DNA from: Desulfobacula toluolica Tol2
Lineage (GTDB): Bacteria > Desulfobacterota > Desulfobacteria > Desulfobacterales > Desulfobacteraceae
Direction: 5' to 3'
Assembly: GCF_000307105.1 (NCBI RefSeq)
Contig: NC_018645.1
Span: 717,001 to 781,000, forward strand
DNA: 64,000 nucleotides
Shown here: positions 1 to 7,962 of the stretch, piece after piece
Numbering within the stretch: the first letter of the stretch is position 1
Layout of the letters: each line of letters starts with the position of its first letter
Translations under genes and position numbers: made by a program
Notes under the pieces: generated by a model
Databases searched by the model: none
Told to the model about the DNA's origin: nothing
What the model saw: only the letters and a program-made list of their open reading frames with translations

Positions 1-1
1 A

Positions 2-727
2 ATGTTGACGGATAAAAAGTTTTATCTGATTTTTTTTGTTTTGATGGGTACAATCTCGACCCTTTATGTAACCTATGCTGTTAACCCTTACGATAAAGTA
101 AAGATGAAATCAGATGTTTACGCAGGCAAGTATTTGCAGACCCAGTCTTTACAGAATCGGGATTTAAAACAGGATTTTCAAAAAGAAAAACAAGAGAGTG
201 CAGCCTTTTTTTTTACTGGGAAATATACGTTTGATGAGTATCTGTATGCAGGCATTTGCGGGGCGGTTGCGGTTTCAGCAATGGTTCTTCCCGGCATAAG
301 CGGGTCTCTGGTGCTTATTTTGATGGGTGAGTATTTTGAAGTTGTTTCCGCCATCTCAGGGCTAAAGACATTTAACTTGGATAATGTTGCTTTTTTAGGG
401 TGTTTTACAATGGGCATTATTCTGGGCGGGCTTTTATTTGTAAGGCTTGTCACTGCGGTTTTAAAAAGATATTATAATGCAGCAATGGCTTTTCTTATCG
501 GGTTGATGGCAGGGTCTTTATTCGCGTTGTGGCCTTTTAAAAAAAGCATTGTCATGGCGCAGTACTATATCAAAGAGGATGGTGTGATCCGTATGGTTCA
601 AGATGTAAAAGTCTATACAAATATAAATGAGCTTCCCTTCATTGGAATAGAATTTTATCTTTCAATAGCATCCTTTATTATCGGATGCAGTATTATGTTT
701 TTGTTTGTTAAAAAAGAAGTGAATTAA
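2..727 (+). CDS. DUF368 family membrane protein, 5' end outside window
   Basis: The reading frame is open from the window edge, so the 241 residues visible are probably the C-terminal part of a ~300-residue protein. At least five hydrophobic segments are visible. Around residue 97 the stretch MVLPGISGSLVLILMGEY matches the conserved DUF368 motif (PGxSGGT...LGxYE). DUF368 proteins are polytopic inner-membrane proteins, proposed in some bacteria to act as undecaprenyl-phosphate flippases; that role is inferred here from family only. The gene ends 160 bp before the convergent epmA, with a hairpin plus T-run (752-796) just downstream. Confidence 0.75.
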   Translation: MLTDKKFYLIFFVLMGTISTLYVTYAVNPYDKVKMKSDVYAGKYLQTQSLQNRDLKQDFQKEKQESAAFFFTGKYTFDEYLYAGICGAVAVSAMVLPGISGSLVLILMGEYFEVVSAISGLKTFNLDNVAFLGCFTMGIILGGLLFVRLVTAVLKRYYNAAMAFLIGLMAGSLFALWPFKKSIVMAQYYIKEDGVIRMVQDVKVYTNINELPFIGIEFYLSIASFIIGCSIMFLFVKKEVN

Positions 728-751
728 TGAGTGTTTGGGTTTTGCAGGTTT

Positions 752-830
752 TATATGAAAGTCTTCAAAAATCCAAACAGTGACTTTCATTTTTGTTGTG
801 TAACCCCAATCTGCCATGGCCATTAGTAAT
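752..830. repeat. dispersed intergenic element, copy B (hairpin plus conserved tail)
   Basis: A perfect 9-bp stem (atgaaagtc / gactttcat) is followed by a T-run and the tail TTTGTTGTG...CAATCTGCCATGGCCATTA. It may act as the terminator of the DUF368 gene. The same hairpin and tail recur at 41325-41412, and a shorter relative of the tail at 4998-5059, so this is a repeated element rather than a plain terminator. No protein is encoded. It could be a small RNA, a MITE-like sequence or a shared processing site. Confidence 0.5.
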
Positions 831-886
831 TCAAAATGGATTGCAATGTCTGTTTTTTTCTACCTGTTTGTTGCCAATCCCTTGAA

Positions 887-1798
887 TTAAAGCGATTCCG
901 GTGTGAAGGTCACGATATGGTCAATGGATGGTGCATTGCAAAAAATCATGACAAGTCTGTCAACACCCATGGCAATACCTGCGGCATCGGGCATGGTTTC
1001 AAGATCTTTGAGAAACTTTTCCGGGACAGGAATCTTGGCTTTATTTTGAGATATCCGGATCTGATTTTCTTTTTCAAATCTCAGCTGTTGTTCCACAGGG
1101 TCGGTCAGTTCCGTAAATCCGTTGGCAAGCTCAATACCGGCCATATAAAATTCAAATCTCTGGGCACAGGCCGGATTGTCCGGTTTGAGTTTTGCCAATG
1201 ATGCCAGGCGTGCCGGATAATCATACAAAAAGACAGGTGTTGCATTCCCAAGGCAGGGCTCTATTTGAAAGCTCATTATTTCATCAAAGCTGTTGTCTTC
1301 CAATGCTGTGTTGAGGCTTTTATCCGCATACATATCAAAGGCCTGCTCAACAGTCAGCTTTTCCCATGGGGCGGCTAATTGGATACGTTTATCCTGATAC
1401 CTGATTTTGTTTCCAAGGGACAGTCTTGACGCAATAAATTGAATTAACCCCTTGCATTGATTCATTAAATCAAGGTAGGTGTTATCTTTTGCATACCACT
1501 CCAGCATGGTTAATTCCGGCAGGTGATGTGATCCTCGTTCGTTTTTTCTGAAGCATTTGCAGATCTGAAATATTTTATCAAATCCTTTTGATAACAGCCG
1601 TTTCATGCAAAGTTCTGGTGACGCCTGGAGAAAATGGCCTTCAGTGGTTACAGGATCAATCTGGGCTTCGGGAATAACAGACGGACACCGGATGGGCGTA
1701 TCGACTTCAAGATAGTGATTGCCGGTAAAAAAATCCCTTATGGCTTGAATCACAAGGGATCTTATTATCAGGTTTTGGTAATGTTTTTTTTGATCCAA
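887..1798 (-). CDS. epmA: EF-P--(R)-beta-lysine ligase (GenX/PoxA type)
   Basis: A 303-residue stand-alone class II lysyl-tRNA synthetase catalytic core without the N-terminal anticodon-binding domain, the hallmark of EpmA (E. coli protein 325 aa). Visible family motifs are ELTMLEWY near residue 97, GIELANGFTEL near 225 and GVDRLVMIF near 279 (class II motif 3 with its Arg). EpmA attaches beta-lysine to a lysine of elongation factor P in the cytoplasm, relieving stalling at polyproline. The efp and epmB partners are not in the window. It lies 2 bp after the deacetylase-like gene and is the last gene of a three-gene minus-strand operon. Confidence 0.88.
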   Translation of the reverse strand: MDQKKHYQNLIIRSLVIQAIRDFFTGNHYLEVDTPIRCPSVIPEAQIDPVTTEGHFLQASPELCMKRLLSKGFDKIFQICKCFRKNERGSHHLPELTMLEWYAKDNTYLDLMNQCKGLIQFIASRLSLGNKIRYQDKRIQLAAPWEKLTVEQAFDMYADKSLNTALEDNSFDEIMSFQIEPCLGNATPVFLYDYPARLASLAKLKPDNPACAQRFEFYMAGIELANGFTELTDPVEQQLRFEKENQIRISQNKAKIPVPEKFLKDLETMPDAAGIAMGVDRLVMIFCNAPSIDHIVTFTPESL

Positions 1799-1800
1799 TG

Positions 1801-3111
1801 TTACTTTGTTTGATATGTATCTTTTGGTCGATCCTGTAAAAATATTTTATCAAATTTGCTTTTATCAGCTTGGTCAAAAAACTTATAGCCTGCTTCAATA
1901 CAGGCTTTACAGGCGTTGATAGGGATATGTACGGCAAGAATATGGCGTCCTGGCGTGGCATTGGAATCTATCTCAAAACAACCACCACAGTCCGGACAGA
2001 TTCGGACTTTTTCTTTTTGCCGTTCAAAAATATTATCTGTATCATAAAATATTTCCCGGTGTCTGATCTGGAGTTCTCCGGGCTTTCCGGCTTTTTGTCT
2101 TAATTCGTCTTTCTGATTCCAATAGGAATTGACAAGATCCGTGGTCTTTTTGATTTTGTCCGTGATACTGACCGATTGTTTAAGACGTTCAGGATTGAAA
2201 TCCGGTTCAACAACGCCGGAATAATCAAGACCTGCCATGGCAAGGATAATGCCCAGGTTCACATAGGGAAGCGCGCCTTCAATAGAATATCCGCCTTCAA
2301 GAACGGCAATGTCCGGTTTTAGAAGGGTGGTAAGTTTTGCATATCCCTGGGCTGAAAAATTCATATTGGTCAATGGATCTGTATAATGATTGTCTTGGCC
2401 TGCAGAGTTAACAATAAGATCAGGTTTGAATTCTTCTAAAACAGGTAACACACAATTTCTAATAACATAGAGATACCCTTCCGTAGATGTGCCGGGCGGT
2501 AAAGGGATGTTCAGATTTGAACCTTTGGCATTGGGGCCACCCAATTCGCCGGGAAAGCCTGTGCCGGGATACATGGTTCTGCCATCCTGATGAAGGGAGA
2601 TGAACAATACATCAGGATCATGCCAGAAAATATCATTGGTCCCATCCCCGTGATGGCAATCAGTATCAACAATTGCTATTTTTTTAATACCGAATTGAGA
2701 TCTGATATACTCGACCATGATGGCTTCGATATTGATGTGGCAAAACCCTCTGCCGCCATGGGAAACCCTCATGGCATGATGACCCGGAGGACGAACAAGG
2801 GCGAATCCGTTTTTCACTTCTTTGTTTAAAACAGCATCTGCAATGGCCTTGGCCCCACCGGCACTGATGAGATGGGATTCGGTGGTAACGGCTTTTTCGC
2901 TGGGTACACAGAAATGCGCTCGCCTGATATCCTGATTGGTGACAATCTCCGGCTTGTATTCAATAATACCGCTGATATCAAAGATGCCTTCCTCTATTAC
3001 CTGGTCCTGGGTATATAGAAGCCTTTCTTCTCTTTCAGGATGGGTTGGATCAATAGCCCAGTCAAAAGCGGGGAAGAATACAAGACCTGTTTTGTGGTGT
3101 GCCTTTAACAT
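1801..3111 (-). CDS. histone deacetylase-like / acetoin-utilisation-type deacetylase with C-terminal zinc ribbon
   Basis: 436 residues. The arginase-fold deacetylase domain is clear: RPPGHHA (His111-His112), DTDCHHGDG with the Zn ligands Asp151 and His153, and a later NSAGQDNHYTDPL segment supplying the third Asp ligand. Bacterial members (AcuC, acetylpolyamine amidohydrolases) remove acetyl groups from lysine side chains or polyamines; the substrate cannot be told here. After about residue 340 comes an extra domain with CPDCGGC and CKAC pairs, probably a small zinc ribbon, which is not part of the standard family. It sits 18 bp after the hydantoinase-like gene and 2 bp before epmA, so the three are probably cotranscribed. 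Confidence 0.85.
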   Translation of the reverse strand: MLKAHHKTGLVFFPAFDWAIDPTHPEREERLLYTQDQVIEEGIFDISGIIEYKPEIVTNQDIRRAHFCVPSEKAVTTESHLISAGGAKAIADAVLNKEVKNGFALVRPPGHHAMRVSHGGRGFCHINIEAIMVEYIRSQFGIKKIAIVDTDCHHGDGTNDIFWHDPDVLFISLHQDGRTMYPGTGFPGELGGPNAKGSNLNIPLPPGTSTEGYLYVIRNCVLPVLEEFKPDLIVNSAGQDNHYTDPLTNMNFSAQGYAKLTTLLKPDIAVLEGGYSIEGALPYVNLGIILAMAGLDYSGVVEPDFNPERLKQSVSITDKIKKTTDLVNSYWNQKDELRQKAGKPGELQIRHREIFYDTDNIFERQKEKVRICPDCGGCFEIDSNATPGRHILAVHIPINACKACIEAGYKFFDQADKSKFDKIFLQDRPKDTYQTK

Positions 3112-3129
3112 TATTACCTCTTTGAATTA

Positions 3130-4800
3130 TTACAAAACCTTTTCAAATCCTTTGATCAATCCGGGTTTGATCTGCATTTTTGTTCTGTATATTTTACCCC
3201 TGGGTGAAAAATTCCGTACAATATTGAATTTTTGAAATTCAACCACTTCCACTTCAGTCAGATTGTCGGGATTGGCACCAGAATTTATTGCTTTTTCTTT
3301 TAAAAGCGTTGTTGCCGTTTCAATAAGGTTCTCGTCAGAATATGTTTTGGAAATGGGTTCTGCAAAATCTTCTTCATGGGCTGTCACAATACCCTGTTCA
3401 GTATCTGCATTCAGTGAAACCTCACATGTGGTTCTGGCAAGGGCGGCACCAATGGCGTTTGCCACCGAAGATTCCGGTACGGCAATCGTTTTTATATGAT
3501 AAAGCTCTTCTATCTTTTTTGCAAAATAGGGTGCAGGCCCTCCTAAAATGAGTATTTTTCTTGGACTTATTTTATAGCCTTCAAGAAATTCATGAACAGT
3601 ATATACTGGTTTGGAATTGAGTCTATCAATCATTTCAAAGGTTTTTTTAAGAATGACGGAACAGCATTTCTTGAAAATTTTATCAGCTGTTTCTTTATCG
3701 GTCAGGCCCAGTTCCATTGCAATATTGTGTATTCCTTTTTGAGCATTTTCTTGATCACCATCCTTCATGAGTCCCAGCACAAAAAGTGCGTCTGTAAGCG
3801 TCGGTTCAGGTCCACCAAAGGCCATGGCCGGTCCCTGTCGATCGGGTCCAATGGTCAATTCTTTGTCTTTTACCCTGACTGTGCTGTCGCCGCCAATACC
3901 TTTTGAATCGGTTAGAAGGGATCGGATCAAACTTTTATATTGCCCTCTGCGGATTCCCACAGGTTCTAATAACGGGGCTTTGTCAACCAGAAACGCAATA
4001 TCCGTGGTTGTTCCACCGATATCAAGTACAATGGCATCCTGTTTTTTAGGGGCATAAGGTATCGCTCCCATAATACTGGCGGCAGGTCCGGACAGCACGG
4101 TTTGACCTGGGAAAGACATGGACGACTCAAGGGACATGGTTCCGCCGTCAGCTTTTAGGATCTGAATTGGAATGGTAAGCCCTTTTTCCGCCAGGGATTT
4201 TTTGACAGCCTCAAAAAAAGATTTATAAAGGGAAAACACAGCCGCATTTAAATGGGTTGTGACAATCCTGCGGGGAAAATTAAGGTTTCCTGAGACATGG
4301 TGGCCCAAAAATATTTTTTTAAAATATTTATTTAAAATTCTTTTGATAAGAATTTCATGGCTGGGATTTCGAACGCAGAACTTGCTGATCACACCAACAT
4401 ATTCAATGCCTGATTTTTTCAGCTTTTTGGCAATATCTTCGATCTCCATTTTGTTTACCGGAGCTTTTTCTCTTCCCCTGTGGTTGATTGATCCTGATAC
4501 ACAATAATAGTGTTTTCCGATTCTAAAGGCTTGAGGATCAATCCCGGGGCCTGCCGAGACAATTATGCCAACCGGCTCCATATTTTTTTGGACAATGGCA
4601 TTGGTTGTCAGTGTTGTCGAGATCACGATCCGTTTAACATGTTTTGGATCAATATTATCCAAAAGCTTTGTAAAGCATGAGAGAATGGTATTGAAAAGAT
4701 CAGCAGAGTCTGTGGATACTTTGACTTTTTTTTCAATACCGTTGCTGCTTAAAAGAACAGCATCCGTATGTGTACCGCCAACATCTAATCCTATAATCAT
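3130..4800 (-). CDS. hydantoinase/oxoprolinase family protein (HyuA-like)
   Basis: 556 residues. The N-terminus MIIGLDVGGTHTDAVLL is the phosphate-binding motif of the hydantoinase/oxoprolinase actin-like ATPase fold. A second nucleotide-binding motif, VLDIGGTTTDIAFL, lies near residue 263, and LSGPAASIMGA near 238 is also typical of HyuA. Family members perform ATP-dependent opening of hydantoins or 5-oxoproline, usually with a HyuB partner. No hyuB is seen here, and the protein is shorter than the ~680-residue catalytic HyuA, so the substrate is unknown. It is the first gene of the operon with the deacetylase-like gene and epmA. Its start is 470 bp from the divergent crotonase gene. Confidence 0.8.
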   Translation of the reverse strand: MIIGLDVGGTHTDAVLLSSNGIEKKVKVSTDSADLFNTILSCFTKLLDNIDPKHVKRIVISTTLTTNAIVQKNMEPVGIIVSAGPGIDPQAFRIGKHYYCVSGSINHRGREKAPVNKMEIEDIAKKLKKSGIEYVGVISKFCVRNPSHEILIKRILNKYFKKIFLGHHVSGNLNFPRRIVTTHLNAAVFSLYKSFFEAVKKSLAEKGLTIPIQILKADGGTMSLESSMSFPGQTVLSGPAASIMGAIPYAPKKQDAIVLDIGGTTTDIAFLVDKAPLLEPVGIRRGQYKSLIRSLLTDSKGIGGDSTVRVKDKELTIGPDRQGPAMAFGGPEPTLTDALFVLGLMKDGDQENAQKGIHNIAMELGLTDKETADKIFKKCCSVILKKTFEMIDRLNSKPVYTVHEFLEGYKISPRKILILGGPAPYFAKKIEELYHIKTIAVPESSVANAIGAALARTTCEVSLNADTEQGIVTAHEEDFAEPISKTYSDENLIETATTLLKEKAINSGANPDNLTEVEVVEFQKFNIVRNFSPRGKIYRTKMQIKPGLIKGFEKVL

Positions 4801-4997
4801 GGCGCATTCCTGATTCTTTATGTATTACAGCCCAAAACTTACTTTTAATACCATGCGGAGCTTGTCAGAAAAACCAGGGCTTGTCAATCAGATTTTCTTT
4901 AGAAGTCTATCAGGCATGCGGCTTGAAAGATCGGTTTTAAACTTGAATTATTAAGATATTACATTTATCTATAAATAACTGCTAAGGGCATACCTTG

Positions 4998-5059
4998 TCT
5001 TTCAATCTTTGTTGTGGGCAAACCAAGGTGAAAGCCCAAGTCTGACCGTGGCAGTTATA
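4998..5059. repeat. dispersed intergenic element, copy C (partial)
   Basis: This lies in the 470-bp spacer between the divergent hydantoinase-like and crotonase genes. CTTTCAATCTTTGTTGTG, then CAAGTCTGACCGTGGCAGTTA, parallels the tails at 785-828 and 41370-41410 (CTTTCATTTTTGTTGTG ... CAATCTGCCATGGCC). This copy lacks the long upstream hairpin and is more diverged. The rest of the spacer is AT-rich and shows no gene. Confidence 0.35.
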
Positions 5060-5270
5060 TGACAATGGTTTGGTGTTTTTTGGGGATCTGCAGAGTATGA
5101 AAATATAATCATCTGAATTTATTGTAATTTAGGTTTTAGTGTGTCTTTCATAACCTGCCGAAATTATTGAAAGCCAAATTTTTTGCCGAACCACATTATA
5201 TAAAAAATATTTGATATAAAAAAACATTGTTTATTTTGAAAAATAAATATTTGTTTAAAAGGAGTGATTT

Positions 5271-6002
5271 GTGGCCTGCATTGAATGGAAGAAACATGAA
5301 TCTTTGGCAATCATCAATATGTGCAACGGCGCAAATAAGCAGAATTTGGAGTTTGTAGCTCAGATGAATCGCTGTTTTGATCAAATACTTGCAGACAAAG
5401 CCATTTTTTCCATTGTTTTAACATCCACTGACGAAAAAAATTTTTCTCAGGGGATTGATATCCAATGGTTGGAACAAAAGATGAAAGATAAGGATTTTTA
5501 CAGTGTAAAGTCATTTTTATATGGTATGAACAAAATTTTTAAACGGATTTTATTAATGCCTGTTCCAGTGATTGCCGCCATTAACGGTCACGCATTTGGA
5601 AATGGTGCAATGCTGGCATGTGCCTGTGATTTTAGATTTATGAAAAAAGACAAGGGATTTTTTTGTTTTCCGGAAGTGGATATCAACATACCGTTTTTTT
5701 CTGGTATGATTAAAATTATTCGCAAGAGCATCCCTGAATATAAATTAAATGAGATGATTCTTTCGGGTAAACGTCTTACAGCTATGGAACTGGAAGATAA
5801 CCATGTTATCGTTAAAGCAAGTGCTAATCAGGAAGAGCTGTTAAAAGATACGGTTGCATTTGCAAAGCAATTCATGAAAAAAAGAGGAATTTTGGGCGAA
5901 TTAAAAAAAAGAATGCACAAAGATATTATCCGGGTTATGGATACCGAAGACATAGAACAAATTGATTCCCTGTCAACGTCAGGCTGTTTCGTCTGTATGT
6001 AG
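5271..6002 (+). CDS. enoyl-CoA hydratase/isomerase (crotonase) family protein
   Basis: 243 residues, started at GTG 5271 because an AAAGGAG ribosome-binding site lies 6-11 bases upstream and no better ATG exists. The crotonase fold is recognisable: the oxyanion-hole motif PVIAAINGHAFGNGAMLA near residue 100 and the downstream segment CDFRFM. The acidic catalytic residues of enoyl-CoA hydratase are not evident, so isomerase or another crotonase chemistry is equally possible. The acyl-CoA substrate is unknown. It converges on the LysR gene, and the two reading frames overlap by 24 bp at their 3' ends. Confidence 0.75.
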   Translation: MACIEWKKHESLAIINMCNGANKQNLEFVAQMNRCFDQILADKAIFSIVLTSTDEKNFSQGIDIQWLEQKMKDKDFYSVKSFLYGMNKIFKRILLMPVPVIAAINGHAFGNGAMLACACDFRFMKKDKGFFCFPEVDINIPFFSGMIKIIRKSIPEYKLNEMILSGKRLTAMELEDNHVIVKASANQEELLKDTVAFAKQFMKKRGILGELKKRMHKDIIRVMDTEDIEQIDSLSTSGCFVCM

Positions 6003-6887
6003 GGGTTGTCGTGCAAATTCGATGAATTTGTTACAAATGGGAGACAAGGTCCTTTTTTTTGACAGGGTCAGGTAAAAAAAACGGTCAAGATCAAGACCTT
6101 TCACGGATAAAGCTTTTAGACGCCCTTTATTGATATCATCCTGGACGGCAATGGTTGACAGGATGGATATCCCGACGTGGTTTAATATGCCCTGAATGAC
6201 GGAAACAGTGTTTCCCATTGTAATACTTGTGTTGAGTTTTTTTGAATTTAATCCTGCTTCATCCATACTTTTAAGTATGGATTGCCATGTTCCCGATCCT
6301 TTCTCTCTTGCAATAAATCTTTCTTCAAAGAGATTTGAACAGTCAACAAAGGTTTGATCCGCCCATTTATGATTATATGGAACAATCAGTTTCATCTCAT
6401 CGGCAACCAGCTTTTCCTGTTTGATTTGAGGATCATCTATTTTCGCACCCACAATACCAATTTCTATTGACCCTTTTTTTATTTTTTGGACAATCTCCAT
6501 GGTGTCACCGGCAGTCAATTCAATGGAAATATCAGGGAATTGTTTTGAAAACGGTCCGATAAGCCTTGGGATGATATAGCAGGAAGGAATAGTGCTTCCG
6601 CCAATAAAAAGATTTCCTTTTGTTCTGCCCAGAAAATCATTCATGGCTGCTTCTGACTGGTCTCTAAGGGTTAAGAGTTTTTTTGAATATTGATAAAGAA
6701 TTTCTCCGGCTTTTGTGGGTTCCGTGATTTTTCCAAGCCGGTCTAAAAGGCGGCATTTGAAATGGTCTTCAAGTTCTTTTATGTGACTGCTCACCGTGGG
6801 TTGAGAAAGATTAATAGCACAAGATGCCTTTGAAAAACTTTTGTTCTCAACAACGGACACAAAGATATGAAGCTGCCACAGATCCAT
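5979..6887 (-). CDS. LysR family transcriptional regulator (selenium-metabolism-associated subtype)
   Basis: 302 residues with an N-terminal winged helix-turn-helix (residues 1-60, SFSKASCAINLSQPTVSSHI) and a periplasmic-binding-like effector domain (about 90-295). The start MDLWQLHIFVSVVE, the GGSTIPSCYIIPRLIG stretch and the C-terminal GLDLDRFFYLT closely resemble the LysR subgroup named for association with selenium metabolism genes in Desulfobacterota. No selenium gene lies nearby, so the target is unknown. It is the last gene of the lpxC-to-LysR operon, starting 2 bp after the coaD stop. Confidence 0.82.
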   Translation of the reverse strand: MDLWQLHIFVSVVENKSFSKASCAINLSQPTVSSHIKELEDHFKCRLLDRLGKITEPTKAGEILYQYSKKLLTLRDQSEAAMNDFLGRTKGNLFIGGSTIPSCYIIPRLIGPFSKQFPDISIELTAGDTMEIVQKIKKGSIEIGIVGAKIDDPQIKQEKLVADEMKLIVPYNHKWADQTFVDCSNLFEERFIAREKGSGTWQSILKSMDEAGLNSKKLNTSITMGNTVSVIQGILNHVGISILSTIAVQDDINKGRLKALSVKGLDLDRFFYLTLSKKRTLSPICNKFIEFARQPLHTDETA

Positions 6888-6889
6888 TC

Positions 6890-7390
6890 TTATTCCTTTA
6901 TTTTGGGAAATTTTTCCATCATTTTTTGATGGACAGCTTCCGGAACCATGTCAGTGATATCTCCGCCAAACTGCGCTGCTTCCTTGATAATGGATGAACT
7001 GGTAAAAATCCATCTTAACCCGGTCATCAAAAAAACAGATTGTATTTCCTTGTTTAGTTTTCTGTTCATCAATGCCATCTGAAATTCGCTTTCAAAATCA
7101 GAGATGGCACGCATTCCCCTGATAACGGCTACGGCATTTTTCATTTTTGCATAATCCACAAGAAGTCCGCCAAAAGAATCTACCTGAACACATTTGTTGT
7201 TTTTAAAGCTTTGGTTGATCATATCCACTCTTTCTTTCATGGTAAAAAGAGCTTTTTTAGCAGGATTGTGCAATATTGCCACAATCACCTGGTCAAAAAT
7301 ATCCAGGGCCCGTTCAATAATATCAATATGTCCGTTGGTTAAAGGATCAAAGGAACCGGGGTAGATTGCTATTCTTTTTTTGTCCGTCAT
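6890..7390 (-). CDS. coaD: phosphopantetheine adenylyltransferase
   Basis: 166 residues, the normal length. The nucleotidyltransferase signature is at the N-terminus: IYPGSFDPLTNGHIDII holds the TxGH motif that binds ATP. GMRAISDFESEFQMALMNR near residue 90 and SSSIIKEAA near 130 are CoaD-typical. It makes dephospho-CoA from 4'-phosphopantetheine and ATP, the penultimate step of CoA synthesis, in the cytoplasm. The gene lies 24 bp after rsmD, the common rsmD-coaD pairing. Confidence 0.95.
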   Translation of the reverse strand: MTDKKRIAIYPGSFDPLTNGHIDIIERALDIFDQVIVAILHNPAKKALFTMKERVDMINQSFKNNKCVQVDSFGGLLVDYAKMKNAVAVIRGMRAISDFESEFQMALMNRKLNKEIQSVFLMTGLRWIFTSSSIIKEAAQFGGDITDMVPEAVHQKMMEKFPKIKE

Positions 7391-7414
7391 CGATGCACTA
7401 TCCTTTTTCTATTT

Positions 7415-7957
7415 TCATTTTTTGTTTATAAAGGAAATCATTGTTTTTGAGTATTTTTTTTGTCTGTAAATGTCAATGCCGGGAAGTTCAATTTGAAGGC
7501 TTTCCTTGCAAGAGTGTTCGGCAATGATGATACCATTCTCATTTAACAGATCTGTAAAAAATTCTTTTTCAAGGGTCTGTTCAATATACCCCTTCCCATA
7601 AGGCGGATCAATGAACACAATATTAAATTGCTGCCCATTGAGGCTTTTAAAAGGGTTTGCCTTTAAAATATCACAACAGATGACCGTGGAGTTTTTTTCA
7701 AACCGGCAAATATTAAGGTTTTGACGGATGATATCACAGTCCCTGTCAATAAACGTGGTATGTTCAGCACCTCGGCTTAAGGCTTCTATGCCCAACGCAC
7801 CGGTTCCGGCAAAAAGATCAAGCACTTTTGCCTTTTTGATGTTTTGTCCCAGGATATTAAAAACAGCCTCTCTTGTGCGGTCGGATGTTGGGCGGATCTG
7901 TCGCCCCTGAAGCTTAAAAAGTTTTCTTCCTTTGCAACTGCCGCTGATGATTCTCAT
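7415..7957 (-). CDS. rsmD: 16S rRNA (guanine(966)-N(2))-methyltransferase
   Basis: 180 residues. The N-terminus MRIISGSCKGRKLF and RPTSDRTREAVFNIL are RsmD signatures. The SAM-binding loop is LDLFAGTGALGIEALSRGA (about 46-64) and the catalytic N-methyltransferase motif is FIDPPYGKGY (DPPY). It methylates G966 of 16S rRNA in the 30S subunit. It starts 5 bp after the ntrX stop and precedes coaD in the operon. Confidence 0.94.
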   Translation of the reverse strand: MRIISGSCKGRKLFKLQGRQIRPTSDRTREAVFNILGQNIKKAKVLDLFAGTGALGIEALSRGAEHTTFIDRDCDIIRQNLNICRFEKNSTVICCDILKANPFKSLNGQQFNIVFIDPPYGKGYIEQTLEKEFFTDLLNENGIIIAEHSCKESLQIELPGIDIYRQKKYSKTMISFINKK

Positions 7958-7962
7958 ATCAA

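Noticed and set aside
836-1201. 121-aa plus-strand frame opposite epmA
   Set aside because: Lies entirely antisense to a conserved gene, with no motif of its own.
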